Source of the DNA: Flavobacteriales bacterium
GTDB lineage: Bacteria > Bacteroidota > Bacteroidia > Flavobacteriales_F > PHOS-HE28
Length of the DNA stretch: 64,000 nt
Reading direction: 5' to 3'
Assembly (NCBI GenBank): GCA_016717225.1
Contig: JADKGB010000011.1
Coordinates: 1 to 64,000 of the forward strand
The notes beneath the pieces are model-generated. The model was not told where the DNA came from. It did not search any database and worked only from the letters and a program-made list of their open reading frames with translations. A program made the position numbers and the translations under genes. Of the stretch, positions 51,781-60,447 are shown piece by piece (the stretch's first letter is position 1; each line of letters opens with the position of its first letter).

Positions 51781-52548
51781 TCAGATCACGCCGGTTGAAA
51801 GCAGCAACGCGATCACGATCAGCAAAACGCCAACCAGGTTTTGCGCGATGCTCAAAGTCACCTTCGGTATCAGTGACTTGCCGAACCAAGCGCCCGCGAA
51901 TGCTGCAACTGTCGATACCAATAAGATGGGCCATTGATCCTTCACCTGGTGGAGTTCTTCACTAGCCAAATACACGGGTAGTCGAGTGAGATCCACCAAA
52001 CATGCGATCACTATGCCGGTGGCTAGAAAGGCTTGCTTTTCCAATCCAACGCGCAAGAGGAACATGCTGCGCAATGCTCCTTGATGGCCGCTGAGCCCGC
52101 CGAAGAACCCACTGATAATGCCACCGGGAAGAAGGAACGAGGGTGGAAAAGATCGAGCGCTCAAGCGTGTGGACAATTCAATGGATCCGAATATGAGCAT
52201 CAGGGCCGCAATGGTGATATCCAATGGATCAACAGGTTGGAGCATGCCTTGAAAAAGTGGGGATCGTGTTCCCAGTAGTTGCATCAACCTTGCTCCCAAG
52301 AAAGCTCCAACAATGCCCGGTATACCGTAACGAAGAACGACTGGCCAGTTCACTTCCTTCCACAGCAACCCGAATTTGAACAGGTTGTTCAACAGGTGCA
52401 CGATGGCGGTGAGAAGGATCGCGACCTCCAACGGAAAGAAGACCGCGAACACCGGCAACAACAACGTGCCCAACCCGAATCCGCTGATGAAGGTGAGCAG
52501 TGACGCACCCATCGCCACAAGCGGAATGATCACCAGTGAAGCTTCCAT
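51781..52548 (-). CDS. TauE/SafE family membrane permease (second copy)
   Basis: 255 residues with about eight membrane segments and the two half-repeats G-F-G-L-G-T-L and G-F-F-G-G-L-S-G-H-Q-G. Distinct from the gene at 13092-13820. Likely moves small anions; the substrate cannot be told from sequence. Single gene. Confidence 0.85.
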   Translation of the reverse strand: MEASLVIIPLVAMGASLLTFISGFGLGTLLLPVFAVFFPLEVAILLTAIVHLLNNLFKFGLLWKEVNWPVVLRYGIPGIVGAFLGARLMQLLGTRSPLFQGMLQPVDPLDITIAALMLIFGSIELSTRLSARSFPPSFLLPGGIISGFFGGLSGHQGALRSMFLLRVGLEKQAFLATGIVIACLVDLTRLPVYLASEELHQVKDQWPILLVSTVAAFAGAWFGKSLIPKVTLSIAQNLVGVLLIVIALLLSTGVI

Positions 52549-52600
52549 AGAGTAACAGAACTTGTGACCGCAAGGTGCTCTTTCCCTTCAGTACCCGCAC

Positions 52601-52608
52601 TACTTTAG
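52601..52608 (+). promoter_or_regulatory. TACTTTAG -7-like box before the redoxin gene
   Basis: Located 27 nt upstream of the ATG at 52628. Confidence 0.35.
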
Positions 52609-52627
52609 CGAACCAAATTCAACACGC

Positions 52628-53266
52628 ATGTTGCTCAAATCCGTCCTTGTTTCATTAGCTACCGTTGTTTTACTGCCTGCTCACGAGGCTCTTCCTGATC
52701 TCGCGATCGGATCCGCATTGCCCATGCCTGAACAAAGCATGAAGGATGTAGTTGGCGGCGAAGCAAGTTTGAAGAGCTTGGTCGGAGAGAACGGCGTGCT
52801 CGTGATCTTCAGTTGCAACACGTGCCCTTTCGTGGTGGGGAGTGAAGGGAGCGCGGGCTGGGAGGGACGCTATCCCGAACTGGGGACACTGTGCGCCAAG
52901 AGCGGTATCGGTTTCGCGCTTGTGAACAGCAATGCCGCGAAGCGTGATAATGGAGATAGCTATACTGACATGCAGAAGCACTACAAGGAACAGAACTATG
53001 TAGGGCATTACCTGTTGGACGAGAACAACGCTGTTGCTGATGCGTTCGGCGCCCGTACCACCCCGCATGTGTTCCTTTTCAACAAAAGCATGGAGCTGGT
53101 TTACAAAGGTGCCATCGATGATAACGTGGACGATGCGAAGGCGGTTACCAAACATTACTTGAAGGATGCAATTGCTGCCACTGTCATCGGTAAGCCAGCG
53201 GATCCCGCGACTACCAAGAACCTTGGCTGTAGCATCAAGCGAGTTGTCGTACCGCACAAGGATTGA
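52628..53266 (+). CDS. Secreted thioredoxin-family protein (AhpC/TSA-like redoxin)
   Basis: 212 residues with a signal peptide (to about H-E-A). S-C-N-T-C-P-F carries the CxxC redox pair in the thioredoxin fold, followed by the T-T-P-H-V-F-L-F cis-proline region. The thiol pair suggests a periplasmic disulfide role, but the substrate is unknown. Confidence 0.83.
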   Translation: MLLKSVLVSLATVVLLPAHEALPDLAIGSALPMPEQSMKDVVGGEASLKSLVGENGVLVIFSCNTCPFVVGSEGSAGWEGRYPELGTLCAKSGIGFALVNSNAAKRDNGDSYTDMQKHYKEQNYVGHYLLDENNAVADAFGARTTPHVFLFNKSMELVYKGAIDDNVDDAKAVTKHYLKDAIAATVIGKPADPATTKNLGCSIKRVVVPHKD

Positions 53267-53348
53267 TCCTTCCCGGTATCTCTGGATCGGGTTTGTTCAA
53301 TGAGAAAGCCATTCCACGTGGCTGCTTTGGTGATCTGTTGGAAACTTG

Positions 53349-53381
53349 TTTGGGTTCAGAGTAACGTGCAAGCCACCTTTG
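53349..53381 (+). promoter_or_regulatory. Predicted purD promoter, TTTG-N21-CACCTTTG
   Basis: TTTG at 53349-53352 and CACCTTTG at 53374-53381, 17 nt before the ATG at 53398. It fits the Bacteroidota primary-sigma pattern. Confidence 0.5.
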
Positions 53382-53397
53382 CCGCAAACACAAACAC

Positions 53398-54717
53398 ATG
53401 AATGTTCTGTTGATCGGGGGCGGTGGCCGTGAGCATGCGCTCGCGTGGAAACTGGCCCAGAGCACGTTGCTCGATGAACTCTATGTGAGTCCTGGAAATC
53501 CAGGTACCGTGCGGCACGGGCGCAATGTCGCTATCGACCTGAACGACCAGAAGGCGTTGCGACAGTTCCTCTTGCTCAAGCGCATCAAAGTGGTTGTTGT
53601 TGGCCCTGAAGCGCCACTTGTAGAAGGCTTGCATGATCGTATCTCCGAAGATCCCAAACTGAAGGACGTTACGGTGATCGGCCCCAAAGCCGCAGGTGCT
53701 CGACTTGAGGGAAGCAAGGAGTTCGCGAAAGAGTTCATGCTCCGTCACAATATTCCAACAGCCGCTTTTCGAGCGTTCGGCAAAGGACAATTGAAAGAAG
53801 CCGTTGAGCACTTGGATCGTATGAAACCGCCATACGTGATAAAAGCGGATGGCCTTGCCCAAGGGAAAGGCGTTGTGATCGCGCAGGACCGCAAAGAGGC
53901 GGAAAGCACGTTGAAGGATATGCTTTCCGGAACCAAGTACGGGGCCGCTAGCGAGCGCGTAGTGCTCGAACAATTCTTGAAAGGAATTGAGTTGAGCGCA
54001 TTTTTGATCACCGATGGTGAGACGTTCAAGATGCTCCCTGCGGCGAAGGATTACAAGCGTATCGGTGATGGAGATACGGGCCCCAATACGGGCGGGATGG
54101 GTGCTGTAAGCCCAGCGCATTTCGCCGACAAGGATTTTATGCAAAAAGTACACGACCGCGTTGCAGCCCCAACAATTCGCGGCTTGCGTGAGGAAGGGAT
54201 CCCATACCAAGGCTTTCTTTTCATGGGCCTTATCAATGTGGATGGTGAACCGTACGTGATAGAGTACAACGTGCGTCTTGGTGATCCAGAAACGCAGGCT
54301 ATCCTACCACGTTTGCGGAGCGACCTGCTCGATCTCTTTGAAGGCATCGCCCATGGTACTCTGAGCGAGCGCCATGTGGACGTGGATGCGCGCACATGCG
54401 TTTCTGTAGTGATGGCCGCTGAAGGTTATCCGGGGAAATACGAAAGTGGCAAGTCGATCACAGGCATCGAGAATGTCGTCAATGCGTATGTGTTCCAATC
54501 CGGGACCGCTGAAAGCAAGAAGGAGGGATTGGTTACGGCTGGAGGGCGAGTGCTTACCGTAAGTGCCTTCGGCAAAGACTTGGATCAAGCCATTGCCAAC
54601 GCGTACAAGAATTCATTGGTGATCGACTTCCAAGGCCGAACAATGCGCACTGATATCGGTAAGGACCTCGTTAAAACACCTGTTTCGAAAACAGCGAGTA
54701 TCGTTCAAATACTTTGA
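53398..54717 (+). CDS. purD: Phosphoribosylamine-glycine ligase
   Basis: 439 residues. ATP-grasp enzyme of purine synthesis; joins phosphoribosylamine and glycine. Visible: G-G-G-x-R-E-H-A-L-A-W-K, the G-P-E-A-P-L-V-x-G segment, P-x-V-I-K-A-D-G-L-A-x-G-K-G-V and G-L-P/Q-N-T-G-G-M-G-A-x-S-P motifs. Shares a compact hairpin (54715-54730) with the convergent downstream gene. Confidence 0.95.
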   Translation: MNVLLIGGGGREHALAWKLAQSTLLDELYVSPGNPGTVRHGRNVAIDLNDQKALRQFLLLKRIKVVVVGPEAPLVEGLHDRISEDPKLKDVTVIGPKAAGARLEGSKEFAKEFMLRHNIPTAAFRAFGKGQLKEAVEHLDRMKPPYVIKADGLAQGKGVVIAQDRKEAESTLKDMLSGTKYGAASERVVLEQFLKGIELSAFLITDGETFKMLPAAKDYKRIGDGDTGPNTGGMGAVSPAHFADKDFMQKVHDRVAAPTIRGLREEGIPYQGFLFMGLINVDGEPYVIEYNVRLGDPETQAILPRLRSDLLDLFEGIAHGTLSERHVDVDARTCVSVVMAAEGYPGKYESGKSITGIENVVNAYVFQSGTAESKKEGLVTAGGRVLTVSAFGKDLDQAIANAYKNSLVIDFQGRTMRTDIGKDLVKTPVSKTASIVQIL

Positions 54718-54727
54718 AGCGAAGGCT

Positions 54728-54910
54728 TCAGATGTACTCCTTTCGATCCTTCGCCCGTTGGCTGTACTTCGCCTGTGCATTCATCCAATAGAACGCACCG
54801 AAGGCCAGCACTAAAGTGAAAATTGTTGGTGGTATCCAACCCGCAGGCACCAGCAAGGCGTCGAATGATGACTGGCAGAATTGACCGATAGCGAAGAAGA
54901 ACGATTGCAT
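54728..54910 (-). CDS. DUF6341-like small membrane protein
   Basis: 60 residues: a hydrophobic central span, then a basic C-terminus. The gene order with purD and the DUF6427-like gene matches a conserved Flavobacteriia neighbourhood as I know it. Start ATG 54910 rather than a longer frame to 55021. Confidence 0.6.
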   Translation of the reverse strand: MQSFFFAIGQFCQSSFDALLVPAGWIPPTIFTLVLAFGAFYWMNAQAKYSQRAKDRKEYI

Positions 54911-54981
54911 GAGCGTGGTATGTTGAACTGGGTCAAATATAGAGGCGTCCGTTCGCATACCCTCAAACAGCCAAGCAAGGC

Positions 54982-55968
54982 ATGTTGGTAAGGCTTTTCC
55001 GTCAGAACCAGCCGTTGGCACTTATCGGGCAAATACCGATGGTGTTGCTTTTGTGGCCAGGCGGAGGTTCAGGAGAAGTCGATCTGAACCTGCCAGCAGA
55101 TCAAGGAATGCCTTTTTTTTGGGCATTTACTGCCCTTTGTTCGTTGAGCTCTTGGGCAGGTTCGGTAGCAGGTTTCATCTTGTTGGCGGGCTTGGTGATG
55201 CAGTTGAACTACACGACGAACGAAAGTGATCTCTTCGGTCGTCGCAATCACCTTCCAGCACTTCTCTTACCTCTGTTATTGGCACTGTTCCCGATGGGTA
55301 TGGTGGCCGATCCTGCCATGTTGGGTGCACCTTTTGTCCTTTGGGCCGTCCGACGGTTGTGGGCGTCGCAGGGCGATCAACGCGTATTGGGGCCATTATT
55401 TGACGCAGGGCTCCTTATTGGGCTTGCTGCAATGTGCTACTTGCCGTATTTGTTCCTTGTAGTGGTTATCTGGTCGTCCATCAGTGTAATGAGACCTTTT
55501 CATTGGCGCGAATACATGATGCCGTTGTTGGGAGCACTGGTGGTGCTTTCTATCGCGCGGTGCGTCATCTATTTGCTCGCCCCTTCGGCGTGGGACCCTG
55601 TTGGTTCATTGGTGATGCCTGTCGCTGGTGCCGCTCTCCTGCCTTCTCCACACTGGTTATGGCCTATTCTCCTGGTCCTGGTTTTTCTCGGATTTGTGGT
55701 GTCGGCTGTTCCGGCCTTTGCAGCAGGGTATTCACGTGGGGTAATGCGCGAGAAGAATACCCGTGCCTCATTGCTCGCCTTCAGTTTCGCTTTCGGCCTT
55801 CTTGCCGCGTTCGCTTGGTTCGCTCAAAGGCATCTCCCCTCCGTATTCATAGGCGTGCCGTTGGCCATATTTTTCAGCTACCCGCTTTTGGTGGCCAAGC
55901 GGATGACCCTGGCAGAAACGGGTGTGATCGGTCTGCTCGCACTCGGACTTTGGGCACGGTGGGGGTGA
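54982..55968 (+). CDS. DUF6427-family membrane protein
   Basis: 328 residues with about nine membrane segments and the N-terminal L-F-R-Q-N-x-P-L-A/T-L motif seen in the DUF6427 family. Function unknown. Divergent from the DUF6341-like gene by 71 nt. Confidence 0.72.
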   Translation: MLVRLFRQNQPLALIGQIPMVLLLWPGGGSGEVDLNLPADQGMPFFWAFTALCSLSSWAGSVAGFILLAGLVMQLNYTTNESDLFGRRNHLPALLLPLLLALFPMGMVADPAMLGAPFVLWAVRRLWASQGDQRVLGPLFDAGLLIGLAAMCYLPYLFLVVVIWSSISVMRPFHWREYMMPLLGALVVLSIARCVIYLLAPSAWDPVGSLVMPVAGAALLPSPHWLWPILLVLVFLGFVVSAVPAFAAGYSRGVMREKNTRASLLAFSFAFGLLAAFAWFAQRHLPSVFIGVPLAIFFSYPLLVAKRMTLAETGVIGLLALGLWARWG

Positions 55969-55988
55969 GCGTTCTTCATTGCCGCTGC

Positions 55989-55996
55989 TACTTTTG
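55989..55996 (+). promoter_or_regulatory. TACTTTTG, exact -7 consensus, before purQ
   Basis: A perfect TAnnTTTG box, 35 nt before the ATG at 56024. Confidence 0.45.
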
Positions 55997-56023
55997 CGGA
56001 CCAGAAACCAACCGCAGCCTCCC

Positions 56024-56713
56024 ATGAAATTCGGTGTCGTCATTTTCCCTGGTAGCAATTGTGATGAGGATATGTGCTTTGTGCTGGAGCATGTTATGGG
56101 GCAGAAAGTAGAGCGGCTCTGGCACAAGGACCACGACCTGAAAGGTTCTGATATGGTCGTGCTTCCCGGTGGCTTCAGCTATGGCGATTACCTCCGCAGT
56201 GGAGCGATCGCCCGGTTCTCACCGATCATGCAAGAAGTGGCGGCGCATGCCAAACGAGGAGGGCCAGTACTGGGTGTGTGCAACGGTTTTCAAGTTCTCT
56301 GTGAGGCAGGGTTGTTGCCAGGTGCTTTGCTACACAACGAAGGCCAGCGGTTCATTTGCAAGAATGTCTTCATTCGTTCGCAAACGCGCAATTCACTCCT
56401 TACCAACGCAGTGAAGGATCATCCGCTTTCCATTCCCATCGCACATGGCGAAGGCCGCTATTTCACGGACGAGGCTTCAGCGAAAACCCTGAATGACAAC
56501 GATCAAGTGCTCTTCCGGTATTGCGATGCTGAAGGCCGCCTGCGTGATGACGCTAATCCGAACGGCAGCCTCGAGAATATTGCCGGTGTATGCAATGCCG
56601 GTCGAAATGTGTTCGGTATGATGCCCCATCCAGAGCGTGCCGCCGATGAACGACTGGGCAATACCGACGGCAAGGCACTCTTCACCTCTCTCTTGCAGGG
56701 AGTGATGGCGTAA
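56024..56713 (+). CDS. purQ: Phosphoribosylformylglycinamidine synthase subunit PurQ
   Basis: 229 residues; class I glutamine amidotransferase supplying ammonia for FGAM synthesis. F-P-G-S-N-C-D at the start, the nucleophile elbow G-V-C-N-G-F-Q and the catalytic H-P-E-R in G-M-M-P-H-P-E-R. PurL and PurS are not in the window. Start ATG 56024 begins the conserved K-F-G-V-V-I-F-P-G. Confidence 0.95.
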   Translation: MKFGVVIFPGSNCDEDMCFVLEHVMGQKVERLWHKDHDLKGSDMVVLPGGFSYGDYLRSGAIARFSPIMQEVAAHAKRGGPVLGVCNGFQVLCEAGLLPGALLHNEGQRFICKNVFIRSQTRNSLLTNAVKDHPLSIPIAHGEGRYFTDEASAKTLNDNDQVLFRYCDAEGRLRDDANPNGSLENIAGVCNAGRNVFGMMPHPERAADERLGNTDGKALFTSLLQGVMA

Positions 56714-56741
56714 GTGTTCCCAACGTTAGGCCGACCCGGGA

Positions 56742-58754
56742 TCAGCGTTGTGTGGTATCGGCCAACCGGAAAACAGCCTTTACAGTCTTCGTGGTGGCCG
56801 GGTCGATAACGAGCGATGCTGTTTTCCCGTCGGTTCCCAGCCAACCCACGAATTCATAACCATCATGAGCTTTGGCAAGCAGGTGCAGGTGAGTTCCCGC
56901 GAAGGCACTGAAGCCCTGTTCAAGTTCAGCCAGTGCCAAGCCTTCCAACATTACCTCGCCCGCGTTCTGCGGGGTAACTCGCACACTGACTTTCCTTAAC
57001 GACTGATGTGTGCGTTTTTCCAGTTGTTTCAACAGGACGAGAGGTCTTTGTGTGATGTGCTGATACAGATCGGCCAAACTCTCTTCCGGGGAAGGGCGAC
57101 TCATCTCTACCTGCCAGCGTGCATGATCGGCAAGCATCAAGTCTTGGTGCTTTTCAAAAATGGAATCGGCCACATGTGTAGCAATCTGCTCGGATAGAGA
57201 GGTTGCCAACCAGGCACACAACCGGGCCAACAACCGATCGCGCAGGTCAGCGTTCGCGAGAAGTTGAGGAAGAAATGGCGAACAGGGTGCCGTTTCGGAA
57301 CACATGCGTTCCACGGTTCCTTCGTCAGGCGGGGCCCAAAGATCCATGTCGAAGAGGATCCATCGCCATCGACCTCCACGTTCCGTCGCCCGCCAACAAC
57401 GTGTATTGAGGTCGTGGTCCGCGCGACCCGTCCATAGGTCGAAGCAGGCCAGATCGATCAGACTTTCCACATCCATCAGCAAAGCCAGGCTGTCCGCTGA
57501 AGTGCCACGTTCCAGCGCCGATCGCATTTTGTTGTAGCTCTCGCGATCACCGTTCAACACCCGCGAGCCCGGACCATCTATAAGGTCCACCTGTTCTGCT
57601 CCATCTATCGACCGCAGCCACTCCGAATTTTTTGGCGGCATGGCCCGGTACAGTCCCTGATAATTCCCGTTCACATAGACGGGCAATGCGTGACTGATCT
57701 GAACGTCGACATGTGAGCTCATGCTAGCGGTCGCTTCCATGAACACGTTGCGCAAGAAGGCATGCGGCGTTGCATCGGCACGTAACATCACCTCCTTCCA
57801 ATCGCCAACTCCGATCGTCCTCATTGGCTCCTCATCAGCGCACAGTTTGAAATTCTTTTTTGGTAGTCCGCGTGTTCCACTGCCAGATACCCCGATCAAG
57901 GCTGTGTTTGCCCATGTGCTATCCGCCGAATGCCATTCGATCCGGGCCGCTCGCTGCCCTTTTTCTCCGCGCTGCGCGTAGTTCGCCTTGGACGAATTCG
58001 AGAGCAACCCGAGGCTATCGCTGAACAGATCGAGCGGGTCAGCGCTAACCGCGATATACGGCTGCTTTTCCCTGGTGATCGTCAACACTGCGATCGGGGA
58101 AGGAATTCCATCGTTCGCAAATGCCCTGGCGGTAATGACCGTGCCTGAAGGGAAATGCTGTTTTCGGGAAAGCGCTGGTGATCGTTCGTTCGGCAGCGAA
58201 CCATCCAGTGTGAAACAAGTGGTGATCCCTTCAGGCGTATCGCAAAGAAGTTCACCCTCCTGGAGTGATAATTCCGGCTTTTCCAACAACCGAAGTGCCC
58301 CATGCGCACTTTCGTTGGACCCTCCGATCGTAGGCTCCCCATAATAACCAACAACTTGCCTTCCGTCTCCAGTGCGACCAATGGACACACCCTTGGGCAG
58401 AGCCGGCCAGGTGAAAACCTCCCGAACCGTTCTACGGTCTGCGGCTATCAATAGAAGACTTCCACCGGAACGATCAAGGTGCAGCATCACGTGATCGGAG
58501 CCCTTCTCAATGGCATCGTCGCACCAGAGAACACGATATCCATACGCCGATATGCTCAGGTGACCGTCAATTCGATGTGATCCGCCCTGTGAAACAATGG
58601 TCCAACCCTGCAGCTCCATGGACCGTCCAGTAGGATTGAACAGTTCGATCCGATCCGCCCCCGGGCCGCTGGGCAGCACCTCGTTGATCAGTGGCGTCTG
58701 GGCATTGGCCAGTATCACGAAACACCATAGCCCTGTGAACAAGACGACCCGCAT
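56742..58754 (-). CDS. Secreted CotH-kinase protein with lamin-tail domain
   Basis: 670 residues. Signal peptide to about A-N-A-Q (19). A lamin-tail (LTD) domain begins with I-N-E-V-L-P-S and I-E-L-F-N-P-T (about 22-110). Next a chitobiase-like beta segment (about 165-225), then the CotH kinase domain (about 250-560; G-S-G-T-R-G, the Y-V-N-G-N-Y-Q-G-L-Y segment, and W-R-W-I-L-F-D-M-D-L). C-terminal 80 residues form a B-repeat-like beta region with no T9SS sorting motif. CotH proteins in spores phosphorylate coat proteins; the role here is open. TA-box 12 nt before the ATG. Confidence 0.85.
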   Translation of the reverse strand: MRVVLFTGLWCFVILANAQTPLINEVLPSGPGADRIELFNPTGRSMELQGWTIVSQGGSHRIDGHLSISAYGYRVLWCDDAIEKGSDHVMLHLDRSGGSLLLIAADRRTVREVFTWPALPKGVSIGRTGDGRQVVGYYGEPTIGGSNESAHGALRLLEKPELSLQEGELLCDTPEGITTCFTLDGSLPNERSPALSRKQHFPSGTVITARAFANDGIPSPIAVLTITREKQPYIAVSADPLDLFSDSLGLLSNSSKANYAQRGEKGQRAARIEWHSADSTWANTALIGVSGSGTRGLPKKNFKLCADEEPMRTIGVGDWKEVMLRADATPHAFLRNVFMEATASMSSHVDVQISHALPVYVNGNYQGLYRAMPPKNSEWLRSIDGAEQVDLIDGPGSRVLNGDRESYNKMRSALERGTSADSLALLMDVESLIDLACFDLWTGRADHDLNTRCWRATERGGRWRWILFDMDLWAPPDEGTVERMCSETAPCSPFLPQLLANADLRDRLLARLCAWLATSLSEQIATHVADSIFEKHQDLMLADHARWQVEMSRPSPEESLADLYQHITQRPLVLLKQLEKRTHQSLRKVSVRVTPQNAGEVMLEGLALAELEQGFSAFAGTHLHLLAKAHDGYEFVGWLGTDGKTASLVIDPATTKTVKAVFRLADTTQR

Positions 58755-58766
58755 CGCCGCAAAATA
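58755..58766 (-). promoter_or_regulatory. TA-box exactly 12 nt before the CotH gene
   Basis: On the minus strand TATTTTGCGGCG directly precedes the ATG (58754). Leaderless promoter candidate. Confidence 0.45.
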
Positions 58767-58791
58767 GCGAGCAGGCGGCCTTGTACTTGAC

Positions 58792-58799
58792 TACTTTCG
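58792..58799 (+). promoter_or_regulatory. TACTTTCG -7-like box before the T9SS gene
   Basis: Located 57 nt before the ATG at 58849, divergent from the CotH promoter. Confidence 0.4.
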
Positions 58800-58848
58800 C
58801 GCTTCCGTTATCGACAACAACCCCAACGCCGGGCTCCGGCTTCAACGT

Positions 58849-60231
58849 ATGAGAAAACACATTTTATTCCTCGGCTTGGTTTTGACCGCTTCTTTGGCTC
58901 AAGCACAGGTGATCACCAATGTGGTTATCACCCCACAGAACCCGACCGCTTGCACATTGATCAATCTCAATGTTTTTGGTACGATACCTACTTCCGGGAT
59001 GCTACTTGGATTCTCTCCAAGCGTGAATGGAACAGTCATTACCGTGAGCTTTTCGGGCTCTGGCGGAACTGGTGGCAGCACCCCGTTCAATCAACTTTTG
59101 GCGGGTTTGGGACCGTTTGCGCCGGGGCCGTATACCGTGATCGTACCGTTCACTTACAACGGCACCGTTACCAGCACTTGGACCGGCTCTTTCACTGTAG
59201 CGCCGGGCTTCAACCCTGATGCCGGCGAATATGGCGACACGCTGATTTGTAACGGGGGTGTGCCGTTCCCTTTGATATCCGTGCTCAACGGAAACCCCGA
59301 TGTAGGCGGTGATTGGTTCTACCCGAACAACACACCTGTGCCTAACGGAATGTTCATGCCGGGTATTGCCACCGAAGGATTCTATCTGTACTCGTTCGAT
59401 GTAGAAGCACCGTGCATTGATGCCAGCCAACAGATCTTGATCCAGTTCATTCCGAACAATAGTCCGGGCACGAGTGGAACTGTGCAAGTGTGCGCCTCAG
59501 GTGGTGCGCCTGTAAACCTTTTCACGGTTCTTGGAGGCACTCCGTTCGTTGGGGGTACTTGGGCTTTTAATGGAGCGCCGCACAGCAACATCTTTACTCC
59601 AGGAGTTGATGCTTGTGGCAACTACATCTATACCGTTCCTGGGATCGCGCCCTGTGGACCTGCATCCGCAACGGTTATAGTGCAGTGCGTTCAACCACCC
59701 AATGCTGGTAACAACGGATCGCTGACAGTGCTTTCGTGCGATACTGTAGAGAATCTGAACAGCACGCTGCAGGGGGAACCCAACACGGGTATTTGGGTAA
59801 GCCCCGACGGCTTCATTATCGGTGGATTCAACGCTAACGTTAACATCGCGCTCAATGGCCCTGGAGCCTATGGATATGTTGTGACAGGTCAAGGTGGAAT
59901 TTGTCCGTCGGACACTGCCTTCATCGTAGTTGATACCCTGGCATGTGTCGTGGGGATGGAGGAACTCGATCAGAATGTTGCGCGTTTCCTGTTGTCACCC
60001 AATCCGGCCAGCGATCAAGTGACCATCGAGGTTGAATTGGTTCAACCCGGCGATGCACACGTTCTTGAGTTGCTGGACGTGAACGGCCAACTTGTTCGTA
60101 GCGAGCAAATGATCTTCGCAGGTACTCTGGCCCGCCGTGTGTTGGCCGTTGGTGATCTTGCGAAAGGTGTTTATATGGTGCGCCTTTCTTCACCTCAAGG
60201 ACACGTGATGCGCAGATTGATGCTTCGTTAG
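58849..60231 (+). CDS. Secreted protein with three novel-type repeats and T9SS type A sorting domain
   Basis: 460 residues. Signal peptide to about A-Q-A-Q (20). An Ig-like first domain (20-115) is followed by three copies (about 121-203, 204-282, 285-362) of the same 70-80 residue module found four times in NIDO2, with L-x-G-x-P-x2-G-G-x-W, a G-x-Y-x-Y step and C-P/C-G. The sorting domain (about 378-460) starts L-S-P-N-P-A-S-D. Single gene with strong terminator. No enzymatic motif. Confidence 0.85.
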   Translation: MRKHILFLGLVLTASLAQAQVITNVVITPQNPTACTLINLNVFGTIPTSGMLLGFSPSVNGTVITVSFSGSGGTGGSTPFNQLLAGLGPFAPGPYTVIVPFTYNGTVTSTWTGSFTVAPGFNPDAGEYGDTLICNGGVPFPLISVLNGNPDVGGDWFYPNNTPVPNGMFMPGIATEGFYLYSFDVEAPCIDASQQILIQFIPNNSPGTSGTVQVCASGGAPVNLFTVLGGTPFVGGTWAFNGAPHSNIFTPGVDACGNYIYTVPGIAPCGPASATVIVQCVQPPNAGNNGSLTVLSCDTVENLNSTLQGEPNTGIWVSPDGFIIGGFNANVNIALNGPGAYGYVVTGQGGICPSDTAFIVVDTLACVVGMEELDQNVARFLLSPNPASDQVTIEVELVQPGDAHVLELLDVNGQLVRSEQMIFAGTLARRVLAVGDLAKGVYMVRLSSPQGHVMRRLMLR

Positions 60232-60250
60232 AGCGAACCTATTATCAACG

Positions 60251-60287
60251 AACGAAGCCGCAGGGATCCCTGCGGCTTCGTTTTTTT
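60251..60287 (+). terminator. Strong intrinsic terminator
   Basis: A 32-nt perfect palindrome (60251-60266 with 60267-60282) followed by a run of T residues to 60287. Confidence 0.9.
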
Positions 60288-60291
60288 CAGT

Positions 60292-60444
60292 TCAGTCCAA
60301 TGCGTTGCGCGTTACCCAATAGCGGTACGCGGCCATCAATTTGCGAGAGTTGCTCAAGCGAGCAAGATCCCGGTGCCATTGTTTGGGCAGGAGTGCGCGG
60401 TTCGCTGCTGCCAATAGAATGAAGAGACGTTTGCGCGCGGTCAT
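60292..60444 (-). CDS. Unreported 50-residue basic small protein after the cation pump gene
   Basis: ATG at 60444, stop at 60292. It begins 3 nt after the cation efflux gene stop, on the same strand, with a strongly basic first ten residues (M-T-A-R-K-R-L-F-I-L) and a Tyr/Trp/Arg-rich C-terminus (A-Y-R-Y-W-V-T-R-N-A-L-D). Too short for usual gene calling, but position and composition suggest a real small protein. I recognise no family. Confidence 0.55.
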   Translation of the reverse strand: MTARKRLFILLAAANRALLPKQWHRDLARLSNSRKLMAAYRYWVTRNALD

Positions 60445-60447
60445 GGT

